NCBI RefSeq assembly: GCF_021730395.1 | Contig: NC_069375.1 | Location: 62,771,501 to 62,835,500 of the forward strand | Direction: 5' to 3' | Source: Mercenaria mercenaria | Taxonomy: Eukaryota > Mollusca > Bivalvia > Venerida > Veneridae | DNA: 64,000 nt | In this document: positions 34,907-44,964 of the stretch, piece by piece | How positions within the stretch are numbered: position 1 is the stretch's first letter | Layout: every line of letters begins with the position of its first letter | Translations under genes and position numbers: made by a program | The notes under the pieces: generated by a model | Databases searched by the model: none | What the model saw: the letters and a program-made list of their open reading frames with translations, nothing else | What the model was told of the DNA's origin: nothing

Positions 34907-36006
34907 AGGCACTCGCTACAGTTTTTCCGGACAGGTCGATATTTACCCCAACACCGTGCCAATCTGGTTGTGTTTCTAATCGATGTAGCTCACTGCAGAG
35001 TTGGTGCGGTCTTCTGCGCATGCCCGGAAGTGATTATCTAATGTCGCGTACGGCAAAAATTCGCAAATTATTGTATGTTCGCATGCATTTAATGTACAAA
35101 ATGTATAATATACTGACTAAAGGTTAGGGTAAGTATCACCATAGTTACAAAATATATACATTTAAAGTACTTTTAGTTCAAATTGCTTCAATCCGACATA
35201 TATTGGAGTCTGTTATTTATACCAGCGCTCAAACTCTGCATTGAGTCACAGCTGTTTCTAATCCCGTACCGTACCCGTACCGTACATTCGCAAACTATAT
35301 AGGTTTTGTTAAAAAAAGGGCGGAAACTTTCATCCTTCTATGCCATCAAAATGCTTCAGAAACACCTTAAAATCCGCCTATTAAGAAATCTGCCGTTTGA
35401 TAATTTTATATACCGGTATATATTTCTGAGTCATTTGCTCAAACACGGAAAGAGTATTTCGTACCAAACTGCGTTGTATAAATGCCTGTCACACCCCACC
35501 TCGTTGTAATTTGATTTAAGCGAAATCTAATATGATGACCTATCAATTTTCTTTTTGTTTTAGATTAGGCAGACATATCCAAAGTTTTGTGCAGAGTTTG
35601 ATCAAATTCTATTATGTGAAAGTACCAACTTAAAACTGACAAAAATAATTATGCAAAAATAGCCCTTGGGTCTGCTGAACAAGTATTCCTTTCTTTACAA
35701 AATCATGTTCTTTTGATTTCTCTGAGCATGTTTCAAATAAATATATTGTTTTCCGTTACAAAAATGCTTAGATAATCAAATTTATGATGATTATTGTACT
35801 TTACTGAAATATATTTTAGGATTACAGAAATTTTGGAAAATGTTTAAAATAGCACCATACCTAGGGACAAATTAAATTGAAACAAAGCTGGTGACCTAGT
35901 ATTTTTATTTCATTTTTCAATACATCATAACATGATTTTTTAATACAAAACATTTCATCAAAATCTATTATTGAGAGAAAAAATTACGAAACTGTAGCGA
36001 GCGTCC
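34907..36006. mobile_element. Second TTAA-flanked TIR element (1.1 kb)
   Basis: TTAA at 34903-34906 and 36007-36010. Ends GGCACTCGCTACAGTTT and AAACTGTAGCGAGCGTCC are imperfect inverted repeats. Carries a nested MITE at 34994-35240. No transposase frame; the small frame at 35306-35509 is not recognised. Confidence 0.65.
34994..35240. repeat. MITE with TGCAGAGTTGGTGC ends, copy 2 (nested)
   Basis: Reverse-orientation relative of 14801-15045: starts TGCAGAGTTGGTGCG, ends AAACTCTGCA, with ACTAAAGGTTAGGGT inside. Nested in the 1.1-kb TTAA element. Confidence 0.65.
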
Positions 36007-36009
36007 TTA

Positions 36010-36585
36010 AACAGTGGGTGAAGAAAATGTCCTATGCAATAAAAATGTGCTTTACCTACACTTACTTGTCTTGTATGAAAAAATCTGAATTGTTAAAAAC
36101 TTCATCCTTTTTCATCCTTAAATCAATGTAGCAGTTATCAATACATGTATAGTTGGACGAAAAGAGGAACCGATCATTGACAAGTAGTAGTAAGTAGTGG
36201 TACAAAGTTCATCAGTTATGCAACGTCACAACGTTTGAACAGCAGCGTTGTAACAATCACGACATTAATGAGCGCAGTGCTGATACAGGAGAGTGCCAAA
36301 ACATCGAAGGAATTGAACGCTGCATATAGTAGTCGCAACTTGACCGCGATGATTGACCTCAGGTTGATTATTCATATCGATTATTTCATTGTAGAAATCA
36401 AGGGTGCTTAGGGTAGCCGTGTATATTTATATTGAAGTAGTTTGCATATTTACATTCGATCAGTTAAAACTTTCCAAAACACTAACTTAAAATTACACAA
36501 ATCTATATTTCCTTTTTCTCGTGCAGCTCTTGTTTTACACTCCTTTTCAATAATAGGTTGTGCCTCATTATGTATTATAATACTG
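36010..36585. other. Non-coding spacer
   Basis: No feature recognised before the tRNA-like array. Confidence 0.35.
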
Positions 36586-36630
36586 TAGCAGTGTGTATAT
36601 AATACTTATAATTAGTCTATGATACCGATT

Positions 36631-36703
36631 GTCCGATTAGCTCAGTTGCTAGAATATATGACTTGCAAGCAGAAGGTCGCAGGTTCGAGTCCTGTATCGG
36701 GCT
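36631..36703 (+). tRNA. tRNA-Ala(TGC)-like sequence, unit 1
   Basis: Acceptor stem GTCCGAT pairs with ATCGGGC over seven positions (one T-G). TAGCTCAGTTGCTAGA is an A-box-like D arm, the anticodon loop CTTGCAA gives TGC, and GCAGGTTCGAGTCCTGT is a T arm with a perfect B box. The D stem and anticodon stem carry mismatches (AATATATGA). Repetition in an array suggests a tRNA-derived repeat or pseudogene rather than a working gene. Confidence 0.5.
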
Positions 36704-36849
36704 GCACATTTTCCGCTCCTATTACGTTGGTGCCGTGAGTGTGGTGGCTAGCCTTGGAATCCTAGAGCTAGGGTGAAGCAATGGCTGGGTTAGTCAAAAA
36801 AAATCTGAGTTTGTCTTTGAAAAAAAGGAGGGAGGAATGTAGCAGTGTG

Positions 36850-38072
36850 CATAGGGATCCGTCACGTGCTATGATAGAGGGGGAAAAATTATGATAGAGG
36901 GGATTTTGTTTTGTTTAAAATGTTTCTTAGATGAAAATTCAAGAACTTATATGTGAAAAAAAAATCATCCATAAATAACATAAATATAAACAAGGGGTGG
37001 AACATGGCCAATTTCGATCTTGTCAACTACCTTCTTGTACCCCATTCTATCGCGCCACATATTTGTAATATCCGACTTATAACCACTGAATAACATGAGC
37101 AAAGGCTCACTCTAACTGAAAATGTATACTTTTCCCACCTTAAAATGTTCAACAAAGCCGTAATTTATAATTTTATATATGCCGACACAGCCGTGTTTTC
37201 ATGTTGGACACACAGTCGTAAAATATAAACACGATCATGTCCAGGTGTAAAATGCAATAAATAGCCGTAGAACGTGGTGAAACAAGTTATGGTTCTTAAG
37301 AATGATAATAAATACACTAACTGCAAACATTTACACACCTCGGAAAGCTCTATCGACGAAGAATTCGTGTATTTTGTCTTTCTCGCTCTATTTTCTATCA
37401 TTTCTCGGCATGTTGATATCACGTGACAATCGTCAAACACAGTTCATGAAACCTGTGTTCTGATTGGATGACTGATACAAAAAATGATCATGTGACATTT
37501 CTAGTGTCATGGACGGAAAAGAAGAAATGTTTGTTAGAAATGATAAAAATACACGAATTCTTCACCGATAGAGCTTTCCGAGGTGTGTAAATGTTTGCAG
37601 TTAGTGTATTTATTATCATTCTTAAGAACCATAACTTGTTTCACCACGTTCTACGGCTATTTATTGCATTTTACACCTGGACATGATCGTGTTTATATTT
37701 TACGACTGTGTGTCCAACATGAAAACACGGCTGTGTCGGCATATATAAAATTATAAATTACGGCTTTGTTGAACATTTTAAGGTGGGAAAAGTATACATT
37801 TTCAGTTAGAGTGAGCCTTTGCTCATGTTATTCAGTGGTTATAAGTCGGATATTACAAATATGTGGCGCGATAGAATGGGGTACAAGAAGGTAGTTGACA
37901 AGATCGAAATTGGCCATGTTCCACCCCTTGTTTATATTTATGTTATTTATGGATGATTTTTTTTTTCACATATAAGTTCTTGAATTTTCATCTAAGAAAC
38001 ATTTTAAACAAAAAAAAATCCCCTCTATCATAATTTTTCCCCCTCTATCATAGCACGTGACGGATCCCTATG
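36850..38072. mobile_element. Near-perfect 1.2-kb palindromic element with 8-bp TSD
   Basis: Arms of about 525 bp (36850-37376 and 37545-38072) are almost identical inverted copies around a loop of about 165 bp. Ends CATAGGGATCCGTCACGTG and its reverse complement. GCAGTGTG flanks both sides (36842-36849 and 38073-38080), a perfect 8-bp target-site duplication as made by hAT-type transposases. The arms show only a few changes, so it is young or kept alike by conversion. No coding frame recognised. Confidence 0.85.
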
Positions 38073-38115
38073 GCAGTGTGTATATAATGTATATAATTAG
38101 TCTATGATATCGATT

Positions 38116-38188
38116 GTCCGATAAGCTCAGCTGCTAGAGTATCTGACTTGCAAGCAGAAGGTCGCAGATTCGAGTCCTGTATCGGGCT
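38116..38188 (+). tRNA. tRNA-Ala(TGC)-like sequence, unit 2
   Basis: Same fold as unit 1, with a better D stem (GCTC/GAGT) and anticodon stem (TCTGA/GCAGA, four pairs). The T arm is GCAGATTCGAGTCCTGT, with one B-box change. Likely a repeat-borne tRNA relic. Confidence 0.5.
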
Positions 38189-39543
38189 GCACTATTACAT
38201 TGGTGCCGTGAGTGTGGTGGCTAGCCTTGGAATCCTAGAGCTAGGGTGCAGCAATGGCTGACAGGGGCGTACCTAGATGATTTTGAACTGTACGCAAGAT
38301 CTGAGCAGCAATAGCTACAAACCAAGCAGAAATGCTGCGAATGTGGAGTAGGTGAGGGAAGGGGTCTCCATCTCCCGGCGGATTGGGCTTTTGGGGCCTT
38401 CCCTTGAAAATGTTGAAAAATGGTCCGCAAGAGATGCGTTCTCTTGCTATATTCCAGCGTTAATATATTTTGTTTGTCACATTTGTACTACATATTACAG
38501 AGATAATCATTTAAATTCATAGTTTATCACACCGCGCATGCTTACTGGCAGGGATCTAAAATTGCAACTGGAGCTGCCCCGGATACACCACTGTTCGTAT
38601 AGAGTCCTATGTAACTTTACCATGGAAAGTGTGTGCTCCACTAGCTCGATCGCTATGGCACGATACTTGGCCCGTACTAGTATTCATCAATAATTTTATC
38701 TAAGATCAAAGATTTTAAAATGTTTAATATCTATTTCGCAGATTTTTCCTAACTAAATGAATTATGCCAGACTTAATATGTTGAAAAGTCAGAGATCCGT
38801 GAATTGCTCGTACCATACACTCCAGGACAAAACAACTTTAAATCAACAGTAACAGTAGATATATAGTTATGTTTCAAAATATCTGCGACCTGAAACACTT
38901 GGTCATTATATGATATGTTTTATTGTGCAACTGCTAAGACCCATGCACGCATATTGTTTATCGCCAAATGGACCTAACAATGTGTCTGTTAGTGTAACTG
39001 CATCTAAACTCTTACCTAATACTAACTGCTACACGTGTGAACAAATCCCATATTCGAACCGTGCGCAAAGCTGTTATTATCATTATTTATTATTTAATAC
39101 TTTAGTACCCTCTAAAATGTAAATATCGCATATACTTATTAGGCAATGAATGGAACGTTAACGCACACATTAAGGATGTACAAGTTTTTTGTTGTTATCG
39201 TTTTTGAAATCTTCGTCAATGTGTAATTTAATGATGCATTTTAACAGGTTTTTGATAAATGTATCTACCCACACATTGCAAATATTTCAAGTTTTCTCAC
39301 GCGAAACGTAACTTATTTCAATACTTATTTCTAGTTGCTGTAAACAACATCTAATATTTAAAAACGCAAATTCCAACTGCGTAAATTGCTAAATGGTATT
39401 TGTTCTGCTGCTGCTCTCTTGGTTTACCAATAAAACACATGCCATTTGAAATTTGAACAGCAGAGTAAGACGGGTGTCCTGTTTATGTGCTAACAAATTT
39501 TCCGGTATGCACAAATTGAGTACATCGAGGTTTAATGGACATA

Positions 39544-39708
39544 CTAATAAACTTTGATAATGTGGCAGTTGAGTCCAATAAGTCCAGGGATGTTCAAAGA
39601 TAATCCGTCATAGATCTATTGTAAAGCAAATATTGGATTTACCTGTATCGGAAAATATTCAGTGTCGATTGGATTTAGGTCAACTGCCACATTATCAAAG
39701 TTTATTAG
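39544..39708. mobile_element. 165-bp MITE with TA target sites
   Basis: Perfect inverted ends of 29 bp beginning CTAATAAACTTTGATAATG, flanked by TA on both sides (39542-39543, 39709-39710), as in Tc1/mariner insertions. Absent from the matching place in copy 1 of the host element. Confidence 0.85.
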
Positions 39709-39789
39709 TACATAGTATTATGTTTGTATGTTTGTAGAAACGAGCGCTCGGTCATTGCCGTAGAAAAGATTTGTTGTGTATAATGACGC

Positions 39790-39945
39790 ACCGTCACAAA
39801 TTTAGGTCATATGGGAACTTTCTAGCTTTGATGGTGGAGGAAGACCCCATGTGCCCCTCCGCGCATTATTACATCACGGGCGGCCACCTAGGTAGAACTA
39901 CCGACCTTCCGTAAGCCAGCTGGATGGCTTCTTTGCATGATATGT
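39790..39945 (-). mobile_element. SINE fragment (body only)
   Basis: Matches the body of the SINE at 10934-11194 (CTTTGATGGTGGAGGAAGAC, CCGACCTTCCGTAAGCCAG) but lacks the tRNA-like head. Nested in the 2.77-kb element and missing from its other copy. Confidence 0.65.
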
Positions 39946-41119
39946 ACTATAGAATCTCTTTGCAAAATAATGCCCCTGAAGTGATGCTCTAAATCTAAAA
40001 CAGCCAATTAGTATACATGTATATTAAATGTAAATCATTGGCTAGACTTTTCGTACTAGTTTATAGATATTCATACTTTGTTTAGCTAAACATGCATTTT
40101 GTCTTATTTTAAATCTGTTGCATAGTACTGATTATTGCAGGTTTACGTAAACTAAACGTAACATAGTAATTGTTCATATTTTCAAATGTAAAATTCGAAT
40201 CCATAGCGCGCCTGTAGCTTGTATCCGCTCGTATCTTTGTAAGTTCGAAACCCAGAGCTAGGTGTCTATTTTTCAATATGATCAAGCTGGCTTTGTGAAC
40301 AATTCATGGCTTTACCCAAGTACCAGTTCATGGCTAAAGTTATGTCCAAAGGAGGCACCCGGGTTCTTCCTTCCAATATTAAACACTGTTAAAAGCTGGA
40401 TAGTTCTTTTAAGACACAAACACGAACTTGTAAGATATTGCAAGTTTACTTTTATTGATCATCTTATATTAAACTTTCTAAACATTTCAGGGTTTACCTG
40501 CATATTTTCCATGGCATTAATACACTTGCTTCATTTGCATTGTTCGAATGTTTCTTTTGCCACCTGGGCATTTTGGTTCTTGTGAGACATTTCTATGCGT
40601 AATTTCTTCTATAGAAAACTTTAACCAAGGGATGACCAATATACAAATATCCGTTCGTTTTGTCCTCGCTGTCAGTTTATGTATTCGTGCATGCGTGTGT
40701 TCGAGAGTGTTTCTATTTGTGACAGGCGTATTTGTGTTTGCTGTGCTCCATCATTCCATGGAATTTACACTTACATTTTACGTTTTTTCTATATTCACGA
40801 TTATTAATTAACACAAATTAACTTAAGTCTAATATTTAAAAAAAACGAGTTTGATAATCTCATTAAGTCATTAAGGGGATATTTTTCAAATGAAGAACTT
40901 TAAATAGCCACCTAACCTCCTTAGGCTTTACGTTTTATTGCATTTTTTGCATTTAAGCCTTTTCATTTTCACGGTGCCGAATTTGAATTGTACGCACAGG
41001 CGTATAGGCGTATGCCCAGGTACGCCCCTGGCTGAGTTAGTCAAAAGAATCTGAGTTTGTCTTTGAAACAAAGGGAGGGAGTAATGTATAATGTATATAA
41101 TTAGTCTATGATATCGATT

Positions 41120-41192
41120 GCCCGATTAGCTAAGTTGCTAGAGTATCTGACATGCAAGCAGAAGGTCGCAGGTTCGAGTCCTGTATCGGACT
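41120..41192 (+). tRNA. tRNA-Ala(TGC)-like sequence, unit 3
   Basis: Anticodon loop CATGCAA (TGC), T arm GCAGGTTCGAGTCCTGT with perfect B box, D arm TAGCTAAGTTGCTAGAG with a broken A box. One acceptor mismatch. Likely a relic. Confidence 0.45.
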
Positions 41193-41514
41193 GCACATTT
41201 TTCCGCTCCTGTTACAATACAAAGGATAACCATCGGGGTCAAGTTGGGTCCACTAGATAAATGCCCGACTGTAATAACAACAACGGCAAACAAGATGACA
41301 AGTATTAAAAAGGCAATTGATGGTTCACAGGCAAAGGCATCTTTATAATTAACACAACGACAGCAACAACTGTGAAAACATTAAGCTCGACAAAGTTTTT
41401 TTTATAGGAAAATGAATCGGATCGTGTTAGAATCTTACTAAGGACTATTCCAAATTTAATGTTCGATAACAATAACTTTGTTCAACTTTGTAAAAACAAA
41501 AACATTGTGTATAC

Positions 41515-42250
41515 AAAAAATTCAAACTGAATACATCGCGTTATTGTTTTGCAAGACACACTAGAGAGATATAATGTTTGGGGAAAACATCGATTGACAA
41601 CGTACTGCTTGATTTTCTAACTATTACATGTTCGTTTCGCTAACTCTCTGAAACAAAATGTACCAGATTGTATGTAACTCATCTTACCATTGAAACTGTC
41701 AGCCGTTTACTCATAATCAAATAACCCACATACAAATAATAAATAGTATGCCTATAAATGTTTATGTCGAAAATTAAAACAAAATGGAAAGATTTCTCCC
41801 TATTGATATTACTCATATTTATGCAGATGTAAAAAATGAAAGTGAAAAGTTGAAAGTGAAATTGAATAGAATGGAAAATATATGTTCCAGATTATAGTAC
41901 GAAACGAAAACATATATCTGCATCTAAACACATCGGACATTACTTTATATAAAATATCGGTACGTAAAATGCGCAAATATCAACTTTTGCAACTTACACA
42001 TATGTAGATACATGTATCATTATATGTGCAGTCAGTTTTCTTTAACACCTCATAATAGAATACAAGCCCTTTTCTATGATATTAGAATTAAAAGTATTTT
42101 AATGGGTTAAGTTAAAGTTGAAATTGAAAACTAAACAAACCTTTTTTGTTCTATCCTGAATTCACATGCCGGTAGACATAAACACAAAGTATACGTTTCA
42201 TGCTTTCATAACTTTAAATGCTAAATTAAATGCAATTTTATCAAACCTCC
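41515..42250. repeat. Duplicated block, copy 2
   Basis: Direct-orientation counterpart of 33590-34121, continuing to TTTTATCAAACCTCC (42238), which matches TTTTTTATCAAACCTGC just beyond the MITE in copy 1. On the minus strand the splice-like site is AAAAAG/GTTTGTTT at 42141-42140, weaker than in copy 1. Confidence 0.6.
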
Positions 42251-42750
42251 CCGTCAAATAGGCTGTATTAAATGTAGCGTCCCGGTTATGGTAGGTGGTT
42301 CTATATATCTGAATTTGAAAATCCGTTAAACTGTGTTTGTGTTTCCATGACGGTAAGTACACATAATTTCCATAGAAAAGGTAATTACTTTGTTGTAGGA
42401 TGCCAATATAAGATATTTACTACATGAACCTTTATTAAGTTAAGGTAGCACTGTACTCACGATAACTGATGTATTAGTTAAGTTTTACCACACTTTGCCT
42501 CTACTGTAAAATAATTACTTGACCGTGTTTTAAAATATTAAAATATACTGCATTACCTCTCACAATAAACAGAACCTTGAATACAGGCTTGCCAATTACT
42601 AGTATACAAAATTAACTGGTATAAATGTTAAAGTAATTCGAACCATATATACTTTACTTAATCAATGTAATCCCATCAATGATTTTTGTAAAAGTATTAT
42701 CTGAACAGCTAACTGTCTACTTTTAACATATCTTTGATAATTTCCTCTGT
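42250..42750. other. AT-rich spacer
   Basis: No feature recognised. Confidence 0.35.
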
Positions 42751-42754
42751 GCTT

Positions 42755-44597
42755 TCAGAAAAGGCTATGGATGCCAAACAACTCTTCTAAGACTTCTGGA
42801 GGATTGGAGGCAGGCTGTAAATAACAAAGAATACATTGTAGCGATCTTAATGGATCTTTCAAAAGCTTTTGACTGTTTGTCCAACGAAATTTTATTATCA
42901 AGATTAACTGAATATGGATTATCAGAGCCCGCCTCAAACCTTCTTCAGTCTTACCTTTCAAATCGTAAACAGCAAATTAAAGTGGGAACTATTGTTAGTT
43001 AAAGGGCAAGTATAAGCAAAAGGGTACCACAAGGCTCCATTCTCCAAATTTCAGAGAAGTTATTCAAGTCTTTCAAAATGAAAGTAATGTTCTTACATGT
43101 TGACTGGTTTAGAGTGAACAAAATGCAAACTAATCCAGACAAATTCCAATCAATAGCAGTTGGCAAGAAATCCTTGCTTAAAAACTGGCCTTCCCAGCAT
43201 AACCTGTGAAGATAGTGTTTAGCTCCTAGGTACAGATATTGACTGTAAACTAAATTTTGAAAGTCACATTGGTAACATTTGCAAGAAAGCCGGTAAACTG
43301 TTAAACGTCATTAAGGAAAAGGTAAAAATTTAAATAAGCTCAACAAATTGACTATTTTCCACACTTTTATTTTATCGAAAATTTTTGTTCAGTGGCTTGG
43401 TATTTTTGCTCTGAAAATTTTACTAAGAAAATGGAAAATCTGCAAGAAAGGGCACTGCTCAAAATTTGTTTTCGATGATTATTTATCCTCCTATTCTGAT
43501 TTATTGTGTTAAGTAAAATTGCCTTACTTACATATAAGAAGAATGCGTATAATGGCTATTGAAACGTTCAAAATCCTAAGTGGTAAGCACTCCTACAGAT
43601 ATGCTGCTCCTGTGTTATGGAACTCTCTCCCAGATGATTATAGATTCTGTACTAACTTAAGTCAGTTTAAAAATCTTATACAGTCATGGAATGGCTCAAT
43701 TTTTTAATGTTTCTCCTGCTCCTGTGGGGATACAGGCATAGCATAAAGTTAAGTGCATGTTTGGCATAGTGTATTCTCAAGCTTAAGTTTGCTTTTGTTC
43801 CTTTTCATATTATTTTTGTTCTAATACTTTATATAGAAACTATTGATTTTGCTTTTGTCAGTCTAGTTACTGCTGTTGTGCTTGCTGTATGTAGTTTTTG
43901 TCTTCCAGTATTTGCTTTAGGTAAATATTGAGTCTATTTAACACCTGCTCTCATTTGCATTTAGATGATATATCTTGCTTTAGTTCATGTTGTGTCCAAT
44001 TTATGTTTACTGTAATAATATACCTTGTTAGAGTCAATCTAACATGTAACTGAGTACTATTTGCCTTGAATGTGAAGTACTTTTATGCTAAGCAACCCTG
44101 TCTCTCTGTTGACAAGTCTGATGATGGAGTTTACATGATTGTGTTTATATGTTCAATTCTTAAACTTTAATACTTTGTAACCATAATATATGAATCTGTA
44201 ATTCTTATTTGCCCTTCAATTAATGATCATTGAATTACTCTATGAAAAAGATGCTATATAATCAGGTCATTTAAAATCTGATTGAATGATTTTCTGAATT
44301 TTTAAGATATTTTTTATCTGTGGCACCTTTGCCCCATATTCCTGTCACCTTGTAGCTAATTCTTCTTTTAAGCAGTTTTAAACCAAAGTTGGTAGGATTA
44401 GCATGTTTCTCATAGATCTTATGTTGTAAATTATCCTTTCTTATTTGTAGCCTATTTACTTTTGTTAACCTACACTTGTTATATATTCGGTTAAAAAGCT
44501 CATCAGAGCTTATGTTACTTGTAATTGTCTTGCCGACTCAAAATAAATCTCATCTCATCTCATCTCATCTCATCCCATCCCATCCCATCTTATCTTA
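42755..44597 (+). pseudogene. 5'-truncated, decayed CR1/L2-like LINE with (TCTCA)n tail
   Basis: Plus-strand pieces of a reverse transcriptase: KGYGCQTTLLRLLEDWRQAV (42760), ILMDLSKAFDCLSNEILLS (42845), SYLSNRKQQIKVG, RVPQGSIL (43020), DWFRVNKMQTNPDKFQSIAV (43100) and the C-terminal YLHIRRMRIMAIETFKILSG to AAPVLWNSLPDDYR (43520-43650). A deletion removes the segment that would hold the FADD motif, and stops and frame shifts are frequent. It ends in an ATCTC/ATCCC microsatellite at 44546-44597, the tail of this LINE type. The longest minus-strand frame over it is a shadow. Confidence 0.8.
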
Positions 44598-44964
44598 AGG
44601 TCAGTGAAAGCCTGGCAAGCTTCACTGTCAGTCCAAAAACTTCTATGCACTAATCGGTCATGTCGTTTTTATTTTTAACATTGTATGTAGAAGTCTTACA
44701 TTATACGTTTCATCATGTAACATAAGTTATTTCAACAGATTGTCCTCAACCTCTCAGTTATGATCAGTAAATCATTTTTGGGAGTTAAAAAAAAAAATTA
44801 AAATTTCGTTGTGTTAAAGACATTATTTGGACTATTTAAACATTTCCCACATTAACTATTACATTTATTTATCGATAAAACAACGTGATGTGTAATATGA
44901 GCAGCTAAATTCTTAGTTTTCGGCAGGTAAAATATCAGGTCATTTCCGCGTGAATAAATCCAAG

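Larger units (their letters stand above)
38262..41030. mobile_element. Non-autonomous TIR element, copy 2 (2.77 kb)
   Basis: Perfect 13-bp ends CAGGGGCGTACCT / AGGTACGCCCCTG with GCTGA repeated on both sides (38257-38261, 41031-41035). The 5-bp duplication suits some hAT-like groups. Aligns with 23001-25552. Carries a nested 165-bp MITE and a nested SINE that copy 1 lacks. No transposase domain seen. Confidence 0.85.
36586..41220 (+). repeat. Three-unit tandem array of a ~250-bp tRNA-like repeat, split by two insertions
   Basis: Each unit reads TATATAAT...TTAGTCTATGAT, a tRNA-like cloverleaf, CGCTCCT, GTGAGTGTGGTGGCTAGCC, CAATGGCTG and GAGTTTGTCTTTGAAA. Unit 1 is 36586-36849. Unit 2 starts at 38073 and resumes at 41031. 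Unit 3 starts about 41086 and is cut off near 41220. The palindrome 36850-38072 separates units 1 and 2; the 2.77-kb element interrupts unit 2. Removing the insertions in thought leaves contiguous repeats, shown by the flanking target-site duplications. Confidence 0.8.

Noticed and set aside
36631-41192. Three functional tRNA-Ala genes
   Set aside because: Stem mismatches, a broken A box in unit 3 and a long conserved flank per unit point to a tRNA-derived repeat; not fully excluded without a covariance score.
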